Counted from the first letter of the stretch, positions 25,510 through 35,489 are shown. The stretch is 64,000 bases of DNA from JBASNZ01 sp049657775 (GCA_049657775.1 JBASNZ010000050.1:1-64000), one strand, 5' to 3'. Numbers and translations are program-made. The notes: generated by a model not told the origin, from the letters alone.

Positions 25510-26796
25510 GTGCAACCTCGCGAAGTCTGGGGCACCGTGTTCTCTACGCTGAAGAACCACGACTACCGTCTGCTCTGGATGGGCCAGGGTGTCTCGATCC
25601 TCGGCGACCAGTTCTACCTGGTCGCACTACCGTGGCTGGTACTCCAGCTCACGCGAGATCCGGTACAACTGGGCCTCGTACTTGCGGCCGCAGGTGTACC
25701 GCGTGCGCTGTTCATGCTCGTGGGTGGCGCATGGGCCGATCGCCACTCCCCCCGCACGATCATGCTGGTTTCGGACGTCGTCCGCTTTGCGGCAGTCGGC
25801 TACATCGGCATCGCAACACTTGCGAGCTCGATCAGGATGTGGCAGGTCTACGTCGTTGCCGTCATCTTCGGCACCGTCAGCGGGTTCTTCATCCCGGCGG
25901 CGCAGTCCGCGATCCCCCGGCTGCTCGAGGATCAAGCGCTCGAACGCGGCAACGCGCTCATGCGAATCGTCGAGAACGGGGCGGCGTTCCTGGGACCTGC
26001 CGCTGCAGGCGTGCTCATCGCAACGTTCGGGAGTCAGGTCGTCGCCGGCGAGACGACTGCGTCCCTGGCGGGCATCGGCGTTGCGATGGCGTTCGACAGC
26101 GCGACGTTCCTCTTCTCGGCAGCGTGTGTCGCGTTCGTACGTCACCTGCGCGCGCCGGAGTCCCATCCTGACACGCACCCGATCGCCGACATCGCCGAGG
26201 GGCTCCGGTTCGCCTGGCGCACCCCTGCAGTGCGGGTGCTCATCGCGCTCATCGCGCTCGTGAACTTCGCGCTCGCAGGGCCGCTACAGGTGGGTGTGCC
26301 GCTGCTGGCGAGCACCCGGCTGGGGGGCGCCGCGGCTTTCGGTGTGATCATGTCGGCCCTTGCGGGCGGACGGCTCGTTGGGATGGCGGTGGCTGGTTCG
26401 CGCGGCCGTCCGGCTCGTGTGGCGTTGCGCACGCTCATGGTCGCCAGCTATACACTCTACGGCGCGGCCATGGTATGGCTCATCGTGGTCTCGGCCACCT
26501 GGCAGGCACTGCCGCTGCTCGCGCTTGTCGGAGCCGTAGACGGCTACGTGGGAATCCTGATCGTGTCGCAGCTCCAGCGCATGACCCCTCAACCGATGCT
26601 CGGCAGGGCCATGGGCATCGTGATGCTTTCGATCTTCGGCATGATGCCGCTCTCGCAGGCCATCGCAGGCTGGGTCAGCGCTTTCAGTCTGGCTGCGCTC
26701 TTCGCGGGGTCGGCGGTCGCAATGGGGGCGATCGCACTGTTCGCGTGGTCCCGGCGAGATATCCACTCGCTCACTGCGGGAGACGATCCCTCATGA
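25510..26796 (+). CDS. MFS transporter (EntS-like exporter family)
   Basis: 428 aa with 12 hydrophobic segments. The N-terminus FSTLKNHDYRLLWMGQGVS and the first cytosolic loop GGAWADRHSPR match MFS_3 exporters (the enterobactin exporter/macrolide efflux group). The GTG at 25510 is adopted; GTG 25537 is an alternative, and neither has a strong ribosome site. Substrate cannot be inferred. Confidence 0.9.
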   Translation: MQPREVWGTVFSTLKNHDYRLLWMGQGVSILGDQFYLVALPWLVLQLTRDPVQLGLVLAAAGVPRALFMLVGGAWADRHSPRTIMLVSDVVRFAAVGYIGIATLASSIRMWQVYVVAVIFGTVSGFFIPAAQSAIPRLLEDQALERGNALMRIVENGAAFLGPAAAGVLIATFGSQVVAGETTASLAGIGVAMAFDSATFLFSAACVAFVRHLRAPESHPDTHPIADIAEGLRFAWRTPAVRVLIALIALVNFALAGPLQVGVPLLASTRLGGAAAFGVIMSALAGGRLVGMAVAGSRGRPARVALRTLMVASYTLYGAAMVWLIVVSATWQALPLLALVGAVDGYVGILIVSQLQRMTPQPMLGRAMGIVMLSIFGMMPLSQAIAGWVSAFSLAALFAGSAVAMGAIALFAWSRRDIHSLTAGDDPS

Positions 26797-26818
26797 ACTG
26801 GTACGAGAGCGCGGGGGT

Positions 26819-27058
26819 CTAGTACTCGACGTGCGAGCCGTCGCAGTACGGCGGGTTGAGCGTGAGCCCACAGGTGCAGACCTCCACCTGGCTCATGCCG
26901 TCCGACTCAAAGTCCAGCGGGGTGATCCCGCTGCCAACGTGCGAACCGTCGCAGTATGGCGGGGTCTGTGTCTTGCCGCAGCGACACCAGTGATACATAC
27001 CTGCTGGCAGCACTCCCGCGGCTGGCTTCTCGAGTGCCTCGGCGTGTGTGAATCTCAT
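26819..27058 (-). CDS. Tandem CDGSH-type iron-sulfur protein
   Basis: 79 aa from the ATG at 27058, with a GGAGA site. Two complete CDGSH motifs are present: CRCGKTQTPPYCDGSH and CTCGLTLNPPYCDGSH, each with the 3-Cys-1-His set for a [2Fe-2S] cluster. The tandem arrangement in one short chain is typical of bacterial mitoNEET-type proteins of the type 3 class. Likely a cytosolic redox or cluster-transfer protein. Longer frames running upstream to 27649 are antisense to the peptidase gene and were not used. Confidence 0.93.
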   Translation of the reverse strand: MRFTHAEALEKPAAGVLPAGMYHWCRCGKTQTPPYCDGSHVGSGITPLDFESDGMSQVEVCTCGLTLNPPYCDGSHVEY

Positions 27059-27119
27059 GGTTGTCTCCGATCGTCGGTATCCGGCGCACTCGGAGAACGT
27101 ACCCGCCCGGTCCCGGACC

Positions 27120-28466
27120 CTATCTAGGCGCGTCCAATCTCGCGCCGTCCATCCCCAGCACCCAGCCGCGGAGCAGCCTGCCCGTGACGCGGACGCGCGA
27201 GGCCTGTACATGCGACGCGGTGTCCCGTGTGGTGTGGTAGACCGGATCGTCTCGCCACTCCAGCCAGGCGGCCGGGATACCCGCACGCTCAAAGCCCTCG
27301 TGATCGCTCCAGCCGTACACACCCGGGTCCTTGAGGTACGGGAGCGGCTGACCCACGAACCAGGCCCGCGTCCTGATCGCGGCCACCGCCGTCTGCGGCC
27401 CCGTTCCCAGGCTGCGGATGTTGAACGTACTGCCGTAGCCGACCATGTCCACCGACACCATGCCCGAGATGGCCGCATTCTCCGCCGAGGAGAGAGCGGC
27501 CACGTACTGCCGCGAGCCAAAGTGGTGGTCGTCCGCCGTATCGCCCGCGATCTCCTCGGCACCAAAAGCGATGAAGCGCACGGTGGGCGTTGTTGTCGCC
27601 TGCGCGAGCACGCGTGCGAGTTCGAGTGTGACCGCGACACCGCTCGCATTGTCGTTGGCGCCGGATGACGGGTACTTTGAGTCGATGTGCGCGCCTAGGA
27701 CGATCACCTCGGGGCGTGTCCCCGTGTGCTGAGCGATCACGTTGCGGGAGTGCTTGCCGTCGGGCAGTGCCACATCTTGCGTGGTGACCGTGTAGCCCCA
27801 GCTTCGCAGCTGCGCGGCAACATAGTCGCACGCCTGCCGCTCGGCTGTGCCGCCAGCCGGGCGCGAACCGAACCCTGCGATCGCACTCACGTGCCCCATC
27901 GAGCGGTTGATGTCGAAGTGCGGTGCGACAAGCGCGTGCAGCGCCTCCTGGCGAACGTGCGCGGGAAGCGCCACGGTACCGCCGACGCATACAAAGCCGC
28001 TCACCGCTGCCCGCCTGGAGTAGAGCGCGGCCGCCATGCGATCGGATAGCCCCGCTCGCGGCGACAGCAACAGCGGAGCTTGCCGTTTGCCGAGGAGAGG
28101 AGCGGCCGCGAGGGCGTCGGCAAAGTCGTCGGCGGTCGCAAGCCCCGGCTTGGCCCAGGAGAACCCGGCCTCTGTCTCGGCGTAGGCGGCGATCGCCAGA
28201 CCTGTTGCGTACCGGTCGGCACCTGCGATGCGGGACACGCTCCCGGCGACACTGGCGATGCGTGCTTCGAGTGCCGGGGACACGACCGCGGTGCCACCGA
28301 TGATGGTCGCGCGCGTGACTCCGGCATCATCCATCGCCGCGAGCGCGTCGCGCAGGTCGTTGAGCGCGGCGTCGCTTACCGCCGAGTGCGTCCGGCCACG
28401 CGCCTGCGGTAGCGAGCACCACGGCCGGCGCACCTGATGGATATGCGGCCTGCGAGATCGCGGTCG
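27120..28466 (-). pseudogene. M28-family aminopeptidase with CWB2 repeats, N-terminus disrupted by frameshift
   Basis: The C-terminal ~270 residues form an M28 zinc aminopeptidase with intact ligands: HIDSKYPSSGANDNASGVA, FGAEEIAGDT and YHTTRDTASH. Before it lie two CWB2 segments (SRIAGADRYATG, DDFADAL). The first CWB2 segment is split: VVLATAGAWPDALGG (28380-28430) is in one frame, while SDAALNDLRDAL, which should follow ~15-20 residues later, is in another. The piece between is missing, so a deletion plus frameshift occurred near 28378-28385. No signal peptide remains. An internal ATG at 28334 could yield a cytosolic protein, so loss of export rather than catalysis is certain. Confidence 0.65.
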
Positions 28467-28596
28467 CGGTGCGACCTCCTTGAGCGTCCTTCGCCTGTAG
28501 TCTACAGCGATTCGTTCGCCGTCACCCTCCCATGACCACCCCAGCCCCGACTTCTGGTAGGGTGTTGAACTATCACCCCCGACCTCCCGAGGAACC

Positions 28597-30246
28597 ATGG
28601 CTGCTATTCTCGAAGCCTGGCGCGCCGGTCTACTTCGTCGTGACAACTTCGCGCGCAACGTCGTTGCCGGCATCGTCGTCGGCGTTGTTGCCATACCGCT
28701 GGCGATGGCGTTCGCGATCGCCAGCGGCGCCAAGCCCGAACAGGGCCTCTACACCGCTGTCGTCGCGGGTCTCGTCGTCACGCTCTTCGGGGGCAGTCGC
28801 GTGCAGATCGCCGGTCCCACCGGCGCGTTCGCCGTGCTCCTGTTCGGCATCACCGCCAAGTACGGCTTCGCGGGCCTCCAGGTGGTCACGATGCTTGCGG
28901 GCGCGATGCTCCTGATCTTCGGCCTGGCCAAGCTCGGCGCGGTGATCAAGTTCATCCCGGAGTCGGTGATCCTGGGTTTCACCGCCGGTATCGCCATGGT
29001 GATATGGGTGGGCCAGTGGGGCAACTTCTTCGGGCTTGAGCCGGTATCGGCCGAGCACTTCCACACCAGACTGCTTGCGCTCGTTCAGGCACTTCCGGGT
29101 CTTCATCCTGCAACCACGCTGCTGGCGATCGCGTGCGTTATCGTCATCGTGATCTGGCCCAGAGTCCCCGTGGTGGGCGCCGTGCCCGGACCGCTCGTGG
29201 CGCTCGTGGGCGCCACGGCATTCGTCGCTCTCGCGAATCCCGCGGGTGTTGCCACCATCGGGTCGGCGTTTGGTGGGATCCCGCGCGGGCTGCCGCCCCT
29301 CACCGTCCCAAACGTCTCACTCGACCTGGTGATGGAACTCATCCGCCCCGCGTTCGCCATCGCGCTCCTCGGCGCCATCGAGTCGCTGCTCTCCGCCACC
29401 GTCGCCGACGGCATGGCGGGCACGCGGCACGATGCGAATCAGGAACTCCTCGGCCAGGGGGCGGCCAACATCCTCGCCGGGCTGTTTGGCGGATTCGCCG
29501 CCACCGGCGCCATCGCCCGAACGGCTACCAACATCCGGCACGGCGGCAACAGCCCCATCGCGGGGCTCGTGCACGTCGCGGTCGTCCTGCTCGTGATCGT
29601 CGCACTCGCTCCGCTGGCTGCGTCCGTCCCGCTCGCCGCGCTCGCCGCGATCCTCTTCGTCGTCGCGTTCAACATGAGCGACATCGGTCGCGTGGTCCGC
29701 ACGGTGAGGCGGGCCCCGCGCTCGGACGTGGCGGTCATGCTCGTCACGCTCGTGCTCACGATATTCACCGACCTCGTCCTGGCCGTGGAGATCGGTGTCA
29801 TCCTCGCGATGCTCAACTTCTTCCGGCGAATGACCGTAGCCGTCGGCGTCCGCGCGCTCGACGATGCCGGACTTGCGGAACACGCCGCACAAGGCGAGCA
29901 GATCGACCTTCCCGAGGGGGTCATCGTCTACACGATCGACGGACCGTTCTTCTTCGGGGCGATCGAGCAGTTCGAGGCGGCGCTGCTGCACACGCATACC
30001 GAGCCCACGGGCATCGTCATCAGTCTCGCGCGAGTGCCGTTTGTCGACCTGACCGCACTGGTGGCGCTGCGTGAGGCGGTCGACCGGCTGCGCAAGCACG
30101 GCGTCGCGGTCGCGTTGTGCTGCACGAGCGCTGCGGTAGCAGAGCGTATCGAGCGTGCCGAGATCACGTCGGTGCTCTCCGCGCCGGCGACCGCATCTCT
30201 GTCGGAGGCGGTCGAAAGTGTGAGACGGCCGCAGGTTACTCCGTAG
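28597..30246 (+). CDS. SulP-family anion transporter with STAS domain
   Basis: 549 aa from ATG. Ten to twelve TM helices (~20-410) include the SulP N-terminal signature GVVAIPLAMAFAIASGAKPEQGLYTA and the conserved TGAIARTATNIRHGG segment. A C-terminal STAS domain (~430-535) has VIVYTIDGPFFFGA and VPFVDLTAL. Sulfate, bicarbonate or another anion is possible; with a carbonic anhydrase elsewhere in the window, bicarbonate is one option, but the sequence does not decide. The last 11 bases overlap the convergent GGDEF gene. Confidence 0.93.
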   Translation: MAAILEAWRAGLLRRDNFARNVVAGIVVGVVAIPLAMAFAIASGAKPEQGLYTAVVAGLVVTLFGGSRVQIAGPTGAFAVLLFGITAKYGFAGLQVVTMLAGAMLLIFGLAKLGAVIKFIPESVILGFTAGIAMVIWVGQWGNFFGLEPVSAEHFHTRLLALVQALPGLHPATTLLAIACVIVIVIWPRVPVVGAVPGPLVALVGATAFVALANPAGVATIGSAFGGIPRGLPPLTVPNVSLDLVMELIRPAFAIALLGAIESLLSATVADGMAGTRHDANQELLGQGAANILAGLFGGFAATGAIARTATNIRHGGNSPIAGLVHVAVVLLVIVALAPLAASVPLAALAAILFVVAFNMSDIGRVVRTVRRAPRSDVAVMLVTLVLTIFTDLVLAVEIGVILAMLNFFRRMTVAVGVRALDDAGLAEHAAQGEQIDLPEGVIVYTIDGPFFFGAIEQFEAALLHTHTEPTGIVISLARVPFVDLTALVALREAVDRLRKHGVAVALCCTSAAVAERIERAEITSVLSAPATASLSEAVESVRRPQVTP

Positions 30247-31664
30247 CGCCCTGTCGCCTTGCCTCAGATTCGTCCGATATCCGAGTCCGCGTCTTGGGAC
30301 CGACCTTCGATGCATACATGTCAGCATCGGCCGTCGCCATCAAGACGTCCAGGTCATCGCCGTCGCCCGGGAACATCGCCATACCCACGCTTGCCGAGGA
30401 GATGACCTCCTCACCGAACAGGTCGAACGGCTCGCGCAGCGCCGCACGCACGCGGTCCACCATCTCGTCGGCAGCTGACCGGTCCTCCGCCCTGGCAAGC
30501 ACCACGAACTCGTCGCCGCCGATGCGAGAAACGGTGTCCTCGCCGCGGAACAGCGTGGACAGCCTGCCTGCCGCGAGGCTGAGTAGCTCGTCACCTGCCG
30601 AGTGTCCGAATGTGTCGTTCACGATCTTGAGGTCATCAACGTCTACGAACAGCACCGCGAACCGCTCCCCCATGCGCCGTGCCCGCGCGATGGCCTGCTG
30701 TCCGCGATCATGCAGAAGCGTACGGTTGGGCAGCCCCGTAAGCTGGTCCGAGTAGGCGAGCCTGCGCACCGACGCCTCGGCCGCACGTCTCTCCGATATG
30801 TCGCGCGCCACATCCACGATGTAGTCGTGCCCACTCACTGACATGGGCGACATATGGGACTCAAGCGGCCTTACCGCCGCGTCGGAGCAGCAGGTCTCGG
30901 TCTCGAACGTCGCGTACGATCCCTGTCGGACCGTCTGCAGGTGCGCGTCAAAACTGTCCACGTCTGCCCGGGCGATGAAGTGACGCATGTTGCGACCGAG
31001 AAGGTCTTCGCGGAGACACCCCCGGTGCATGCAAGCGGTGTCGTTCGCATAGACGATCGTCCCGTCCGGTCGGTACACCAGCACGGCGTCGGTCGTCTGA
31101 TCCAGGAGCAATGAGCGGAAGGTGAGCTCCTCTTGGAGCTGCGAGCGTTCGGTAAGATCGATTCCGGCGCTCCTGACACCACGGGGATTCACGGCCTCGT
31201 CGCGCAGGATGCGCCTATGCCACACAACGGTATGACGGCTTCCCTCGACGTCGGTCATATCGTACTCGACGTACTCATCGTTGCCCTCGGGCGACTGCAG
31301 CAGGCGCGTGAAGCTTGCGTGGACTTCATCACGAGCCGCCAGATCCACGAAGTCCTCAAACCAGTTGCGCCCCAGCACCTCGCTCTCCGATGCGCCGATG
31401 AGCCACAAAGACCCCCCGGACGCGGACGATTCCACCGAGGAGCAGAACCGAGACGAGAAGGGCGGTGATGGCTTCGTGCAGGTCTCCGCCAGTGCTCGCA
31501 TAGTAGACGCGACGCCACGCTTGGATCACGAGTCCAAGGCACATCACGATCCATAAGACGCGTCGCCCGCTGAGCGGGATCATGAGAAGCGCGAGCGCCG
31601 CAGCGACGACCTGCAGCGCTGCGGCCAGGTAGAGCATGAGGTGGATGCCGAGCTGGACATCCAT
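30236..31664 (-). pseudogene. Membrane PAS-PAS-GGDEF diguanylate cyclase split by a one-base frameshift in a C6 tract
   Basis: The 5' part (ATG at 31664) encodes three TM helices (IHLMLYLAAALQVVAAALAL, VLWIVMCLGLVIQAW, ALLVSVLLLGGI). It runs out of frame at a run of six C (six G on the coding strand) at 31412-31417. Removing one base joins it to the second frame, RVRG then SLWLIGASESEVLGRNW, which continues through two PAS domains (~85-310) and a GGDEF domain with RIGGDEFVV. The joined product is ~475 aa. The GGDEF active site and metal residues (FVDVDDLKIVND) look intact, so c-di-GMP synthesis is the ancestral role. Causes could be mutation, phase variation or an assembly error. Confidence 0.75.
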
Positions 31665-31845
31665 GCCGGTCCCCGATCCCTCGCCCCCGCTGCCCCGACG
31701 GGAGTCGTACCAGGGTTATCGTACCTGGAATATGCTGGACCGAACATATGTTTACTGAACGCCGGTTATCCGAGCGTCCCAGACGGCGTTTGGCGTGCGA
31801 CGAGTGGCGCAAGCCTGCGCCGACAGGCCGCGATACGTAGACCGC

Positions 31846-31873
31846 CGGGGACCCCACCGGCATGGGGTCCCCG
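31846..31873 (-). terminator. Hairpin after the diheme cytochrome gene
   Basis: An 11-bp perfect inverted repeat (CGGGGACCCCA, 6-nt loop, complement) lies 18 nt past the stop at 31891. The rest of the 31665-31890 gap contains only an imperfect CCAGG...CCTGG repeat near 31712, in the likely promoter of the GGDEF gene. Confidence 0.65.
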
Positions 31874-31890
31874 ACTGGTAGGGTGGGTGA

Positions 31891-33360
31891 CTAAGGTTCG
31901 ATCGCCAGCAGGACGAGCATCTCTTTGAGGGCCCAGTAGGCCCTGCGCTGCGCCGTTGGCTCCAAGATCCAGTCGCCGGTGTTGAGCGCCTCTGCGGTAG
32001 CCACCCCGTCGACCTTGGGAAGGAGGTCTGTCTCGATCTTGTCGATCGCGGCAGCTGTCTTGCCCATGGACAGCAGCCGATCCACGACGGCGATCTTGGC
32101 GGCGAACGGTACGGTCATGTTCTTGCCACGCCACGACGTGAGCGGCAGCGCCTCGACGTAGTCGCTGAGTTGCGCGAGCTTCGCGCGCGTTGTTGGAATC
32201 GGGTCGATAGCTCCGTACACGACGAACTTACTCGCATCGACGTAGTCCCAGCCTGCTTCCATGATGTCGATGTCGGTGGTTCCCGCCGGCAACGGCTCGA
32301 CCCTTACGATCGTCGCCGAGCGGGTGGCATAGCCGGCGTTGTGGTCCCAGCTGGCCGCGAAGGGCCAGATGACTGACTGGTAGGGCGAGGTCGACGACTG
32401 GTCGGGAGGACCCGGCACCGCTTGCGGAGGCACCACGCGGAACGGACCCTCGCCATCGAGCTTGTTGGACGTATTCAGGACGCCGGGCTGGAGGTAGGCA
32501 CCCTCGCGTTTGTACGCGAGCAGCAGCTTGAGCCCGCCGTCGACCTCGATCGGTTCACCATTACTGCGACCTGCGGACGACGGCGCACTGTAGTCGCACC
32601 AGCCGTACGTCGTGATGGCCGCGTCAGCCTGAGGACTGTAGAAGAAGGGCGCTGCCGGGTAGATCCAGCGCACAGGATACATGCCGGGTTCGTAGTCGAG
32701 CGGGTGGTACTGCGAGAAACCGTCAGGCGAGGAGACTTTGATGCCGGATGCCCACGACAAGACGCCGGCCTCGTTGAGGATGTCAGCCACCGGGACGCCC
32801 GTGTACTCAACGTAAGAGTCGCCCGACTTGTGCGTGTTCATCAGCAGGAACTGCGTGTGCGGGTCCATCGCCTCGATGTCCGAGAGCGAGTAGACCCTGT
32901 ACGGCGCCTCCACCTTGGTCGGATCGTCGTCGGGATCCCCGGGGTAGCGCACAGCCGCGATCTCATCGGCGTTGGAGAAGCCGTCCAGATCGGAATCTGT
33001 AGACTCGATGCCACGGACGGCCGCAGGCACGCGCCCTGACATCAGGTAGTCCAGGCCGTAGGGATTGAGCGTGACCAGGATGTCGCCCATGGCATCGTAG
33101 CCGTAGACATAGTGGCACCACTGACAGCTGCCGAGACTCACCGTCTTACCCTTGCTGTCCACGTAGCTGCCGCCGCTGTGACACAGGGTGCACGAGTCGA
33201 GCTTGGTGCCGGCGGCCTCGGGGTGGACCTCTAAGAAGAAGTCCGAGTCGATCTCTCCCATGTGGTGATATGCGGCGAACGCCGGAGCGGCGAGCCCCAG
33301 CACGAGAACGAACGCACCCACAAGCGTGAGGAGTGCGAGCGTGCGTTTGCGAGTAGACAT
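31891..33360 (-). CDS. GEGP motif-containing diheme c-type cytochrome
   Basis: The ATG at 33360 has AAGGGGG upstream and a signal peptide ending near AFAAYHH (489 aa). Two heme-binding motifs, CTLCH and CQWCH, lie at ~58-85. There is a calcium-binding-like segment DSDLDGFSNADE, and the GEGP motif occurs in KLDGEGPFRVVPPQ, as in the named family of diheme proteins. It is secreted and should act in extracytoplasmic electron transfer. Residues ~160-250 resemble a small sulfite-oxidase-like fold (YVEYTGVPVADIL). No partner oxidoreductase is adjacent. A long structured leader precedes it. Confidence 0.85.
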   Translation of the reverse strand: MSTRKRTLALLTLVGAFVLVLGLAAPAFAAYHHMGEIDSDFFLEVHPEAAGTKLDSCTLCHSGGSYVDSKGKTVSLGSCQWCHYVYGYDAMGDILVTLNPYGLDYLMSGRVPAAVRGIESTDSDLDGFSNADEIAAVRYPGDPDDDPTKVEAPYRVYSLSDIEAMDPHTQFLLMNTHKSGDSYVEYTGVPVADILNEAGVLSWASGIKVSSPDGFSQYHPLDYEPGMYPVRWIYPAAPFFYSPQADAAITTYGWCDYSAPSSAGRSNGEPIEVDGGLKLLLAYKREGAYLQPGVLNTSNKLDGEGPFRVVPPQAVPGPPDQSSTSPYQSVIWPFAASWDHNAGYATRSATIVRVEPLPAGTTDIDIMEAGWDYVDASKFVVYGAIDPIPTTRAKLAQLSDYVEALPLTSWRGKNMTVPFAAKIAVVDRLLSMGKTAAAIDKIETDLLPKVDGVATAEALNTGDWILEPTAQRRAYWALKEMLVLLAIEP

Positions 33361-33702
33361 CGCAGTCCCCCTTCCCTCGGATCCGGCGCATCGGCCGGAT
33401 CCCATCGACAACACGTCGTCTCGAAAGAGACGTGTCCCGAGCGCGCGCTTCCGCGCCTCGATGAGGGGAAGAAGAAGCCTTCCCCGCGTCGAGGAAGGCG
33501 AGACAAGGCGGCTGGGGGCCGCCTTATGAATCCCCTTTCCAAACACGGGAGGCCCGGTCGTTTCCTTCCGAACCCTGATCGGCACGACAACCGTGGGTTG
33601 GTCCCTTTAGGTTGGCGCGCTCGGAGACGGATAGACCGTACTCCCGCGTGCCGGGGCTGTCAAACGGCGGGACTGCCCGGGGGCGCCAAGCGGTAGTTCC
33701 GA
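33361..33702 (-). promoter_or_regulatory. Structured 340-nt leader upstream of the diheme cytochrome, unknown class
   Basis: No gene is seen here. Complementary segments suggest a folded RNA on the minus strand: CGGCACG (33580-33586) pairs with CGTGCCG (33647-33653), enclosing the hairpin GGAGACGG/CCGT.CTCC (33623-33644). A downstream 8-bp hairpin (33505-33525) and a TCTC-GAAA-GAGA hairpin near 33420 follow, before the ribosome site. I could not match it to GEMM, cobalamin or other riboswitches by eye. Confidence 0.4.
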
Positions 33703-34851
33703 CTACCGGTGATGGATCAGGTGTCCGAGGAGCGGCACGTCGACCTCGATCGCCTTCTCGGGGCACATCTCCTGGCAGCAGTAGCACCTGATGCAGAGGG
33801 AGTAGTCGTGCTTGGGTGGCCGCTTATCGGCGGCACCGCCCGGTGTTGCCCAGTTGACCGCCTTGGGCGAGACCGGACACACCTTCACGCACGTACCGCA
33901 TGCGGTGCAGCGGTCTGGCCGGATCACGGGCTTGGGGACCACGAAGCGCTTCACGAACGCCCCCGCCCCCATCGCCGGCGTCGTGGAGAGCGGGCGACGG
34001 TTCACGTTGTAGTCCAGGGCCACGAACTCGTCTACCGGATCGCCGACATACTCGATATCGGTGTACGTCCCGAGACCGGCATCCTGACCATGCGTGATCG
34101 TCCCAACCAGCATCGGATCCAGAGCCATCATCCGGGCCACTGTTGCGTCCATTGCGACCGGGTCGTCGGACGCCATGATCACGCGCATGGGTCGCGGGTC
34201 GCCCGATCGAGGCCCGTTGCCCTCCATCGCCACGATGCCGTCCATCACGAAGAGCCTGGGGGCGACTGCACGATTGAGGTCAACCAGCATCCGACAGAAA
34301 CTGTCGACGTCGGGCATCCGGGCGTGGAACTCGCCTTTGCGCATGCCGACGATGCAGCCGAACTGGTTCTTGACCGCACCGGTCATCCGCGTGAGACCGT
34401 GCGTCTTGAACTTGGCCAGCGACACCAGACCGTCGGTATCGAGAACGCCGTTGGCCAGGAAGAACTGCTTGATGAGGTGCCCGTCAGGAAACGACACCTG
34501 GCGGCCATCCGAGAAGTCCGCCAAGGGGATACCGAGGCTCTCAGCCACGTCGACCAGGCCGGACTTGCGCGCGGCGCCCTCGGTTGAACCGAAGCCGGGA
34601 GAGTCGCCATACGACAGCGCTACGTCGGCAGCCGCAAGGTGCCGTGCGACCGCCGCGAACACAGTCGGATGCGTCGTCACACATGCGTCAGGCGCCGAGC
34701 CAACGAGCAGGTTTGGCTTGAGCAGGATGCGCTCCCCGGGCTGTACGAAGCGCGTCGCACCTCCTAGCAACTCCAGAGCGCGACCGACCGCGTCGAACAC
34801 GAGCTTCTCGTCGTAGGACTCACAGCGAACGACAGCGACTGTTGATGGCAC
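33703..34851 (-). CDS. DUF362 protein with C-terminal 2x[4Fe-4S] ferredoxin domain
   Basis: 382 aa from a GTG with GAGGAG upstream. The DUF362 domain (~5-270) contains LLKPNLLVG, a phrase like VSLAKFKTHGLTRMTGAVKN, and MDGIVAMEGNGPRSG. The C-terminus holds two ferredoxin motifs, CTACGTCVKVCP and CIRCYCCQEMCPEKAI. DUF362 proteins are common in anaerobes; their reaction is unproven but they are redox-associated. No signal peptide, so cytosolic. Its stop lies ~340 nt upstream of the diheme cytochrome start on the same strand. Confidence 0.92.
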   Translation of the reverse strand: MPSTVAVVRCESYDEKLVFDAVGRALELLGGATRFVQPGERILLKPNLLVGSAPDACVTTHPTVFAAVARHLAAADVALSYGDSPGFGSTEGAARKSGLVDVAESLGIPLADFSDGRQVSFPDGHLIKQFFLANGVLDTDGLVSLAKFKTHGLTRMTGAVKNQFGCIVGMRKGEFHARMPDVDSFCRMLVDLNRAVAPRLFVMDGIVAMEGNGPRSGDPRPMRVIMASDDPVAMDATVARMMALDPMLVGTITHGQDAGLGTYTDIEYVGDPVDEFVALDYNVNRRPLSTTPAMGAGAFVKRFVVPKPVIRPDRCTACGTCVKVCPVSPKAVNWATPGGAADKRPPKHDYSLCIRCYCCQEMCPEKAIEVDVPLLGHLIHHR

Positions 34852-35000
34852 GTGTCACTCCTCGGTATGCGGGCGGTCCATGAACTCTTCGAGCAGCTGC
34901 ATGCTCACATCATCGCGATACTCACCCTATCAGGGCAACTGTGCCCTGTCTCAAATCCCTACTGCTGGCGTCAGAATTGAGTGGGAAGAAGGTGGTCCCC

Positions 35001-35172
35001 ATGACAACTGCGAGACCAAACAAGCTGTCGACGGCACCCATCAGCGGTGCTGCCCGCCGAGGACCTCGATTGTGCGCGGATGTTCAATGGCATTTGCGAG
35101 ACCGACTCGGCGTACGCTGCGTGGTTCCGCGATTCCCAGGGCAACATGATCAACATCGAGCAGCTCAAGTAG
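35001..35172 (+). pseudogene. Decayed VOC/glyoxalase-family gene
   Basis: Starts at ATG 35001 with an AAGGTGG site: MTTARPNKLSTAPIS, then a frameshift into SAVLPAEDLDCARMF, the start of a VOC fold. About 75 residues are missing; the frame then joins NGICETDSAYAAWFRDSQGN and MINIEQLK, the typical VOC C-terminus. The core metal-binding part is gone, so it is non-functional. The 34852-35000 and 35173-35489 stretches hold no other gene. Confidence 0.6.
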
Positions 35173-35195
35173 CGAACGGGTGGATAAGTATCATG

Positions 35196-35266
35196 CGGGG
35201 CGTCGCGAATGCGGCGCCCCGATTCGTACCCGAACGCAGAGAGGGCCACCTTTCGGCGGCCCTCTC
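35196..35266 (+). terminator. Two hairpins after the VOC remnant
   Basis: CGGGGCG...CGCCCCG (35196-35221) and the 9-bp GAGAGGGCC...GGCCCTCTC (35239-35266). They look like leftover or bidirectional terminators between the VOC remnant and the convergent dioxygenase gene. Confidence 0.5.
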
Positions 35267-35489
35267 CCATCGCTGCTGCTTGGACAGCGACGTTCATCCA
35301 TTTTGCGGGTGGTGCTTTGCATCCGGGCTACTCGCCCGAACGGCGCCGTCCTAGGAAGTGGGCACCTCCGCAGCGATGTCATGTCTACTCAACGCTGGAT
35401 CACCTCCTCGGATCGTCGGGCCGCCGGATCGCGCCCTCGGGATGCACCCGTGATACTCGACAAGCGAGGAACGTGCCGGGTATGCGGGA

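Noticed and set aside
31356..31664. Separate small three-TM protein
   Set aside because: A one-base change in the C6 tract joins it to the PAS-GGDEF frame with a sensible sequence, so it is the N-terminus of that gene.
33361..33702. GEMM (c-di-GMP) or cobalamin riboswitch
   Set aside because: The conserved GEMM core and the B12 box were sought on the coding strand and not found.
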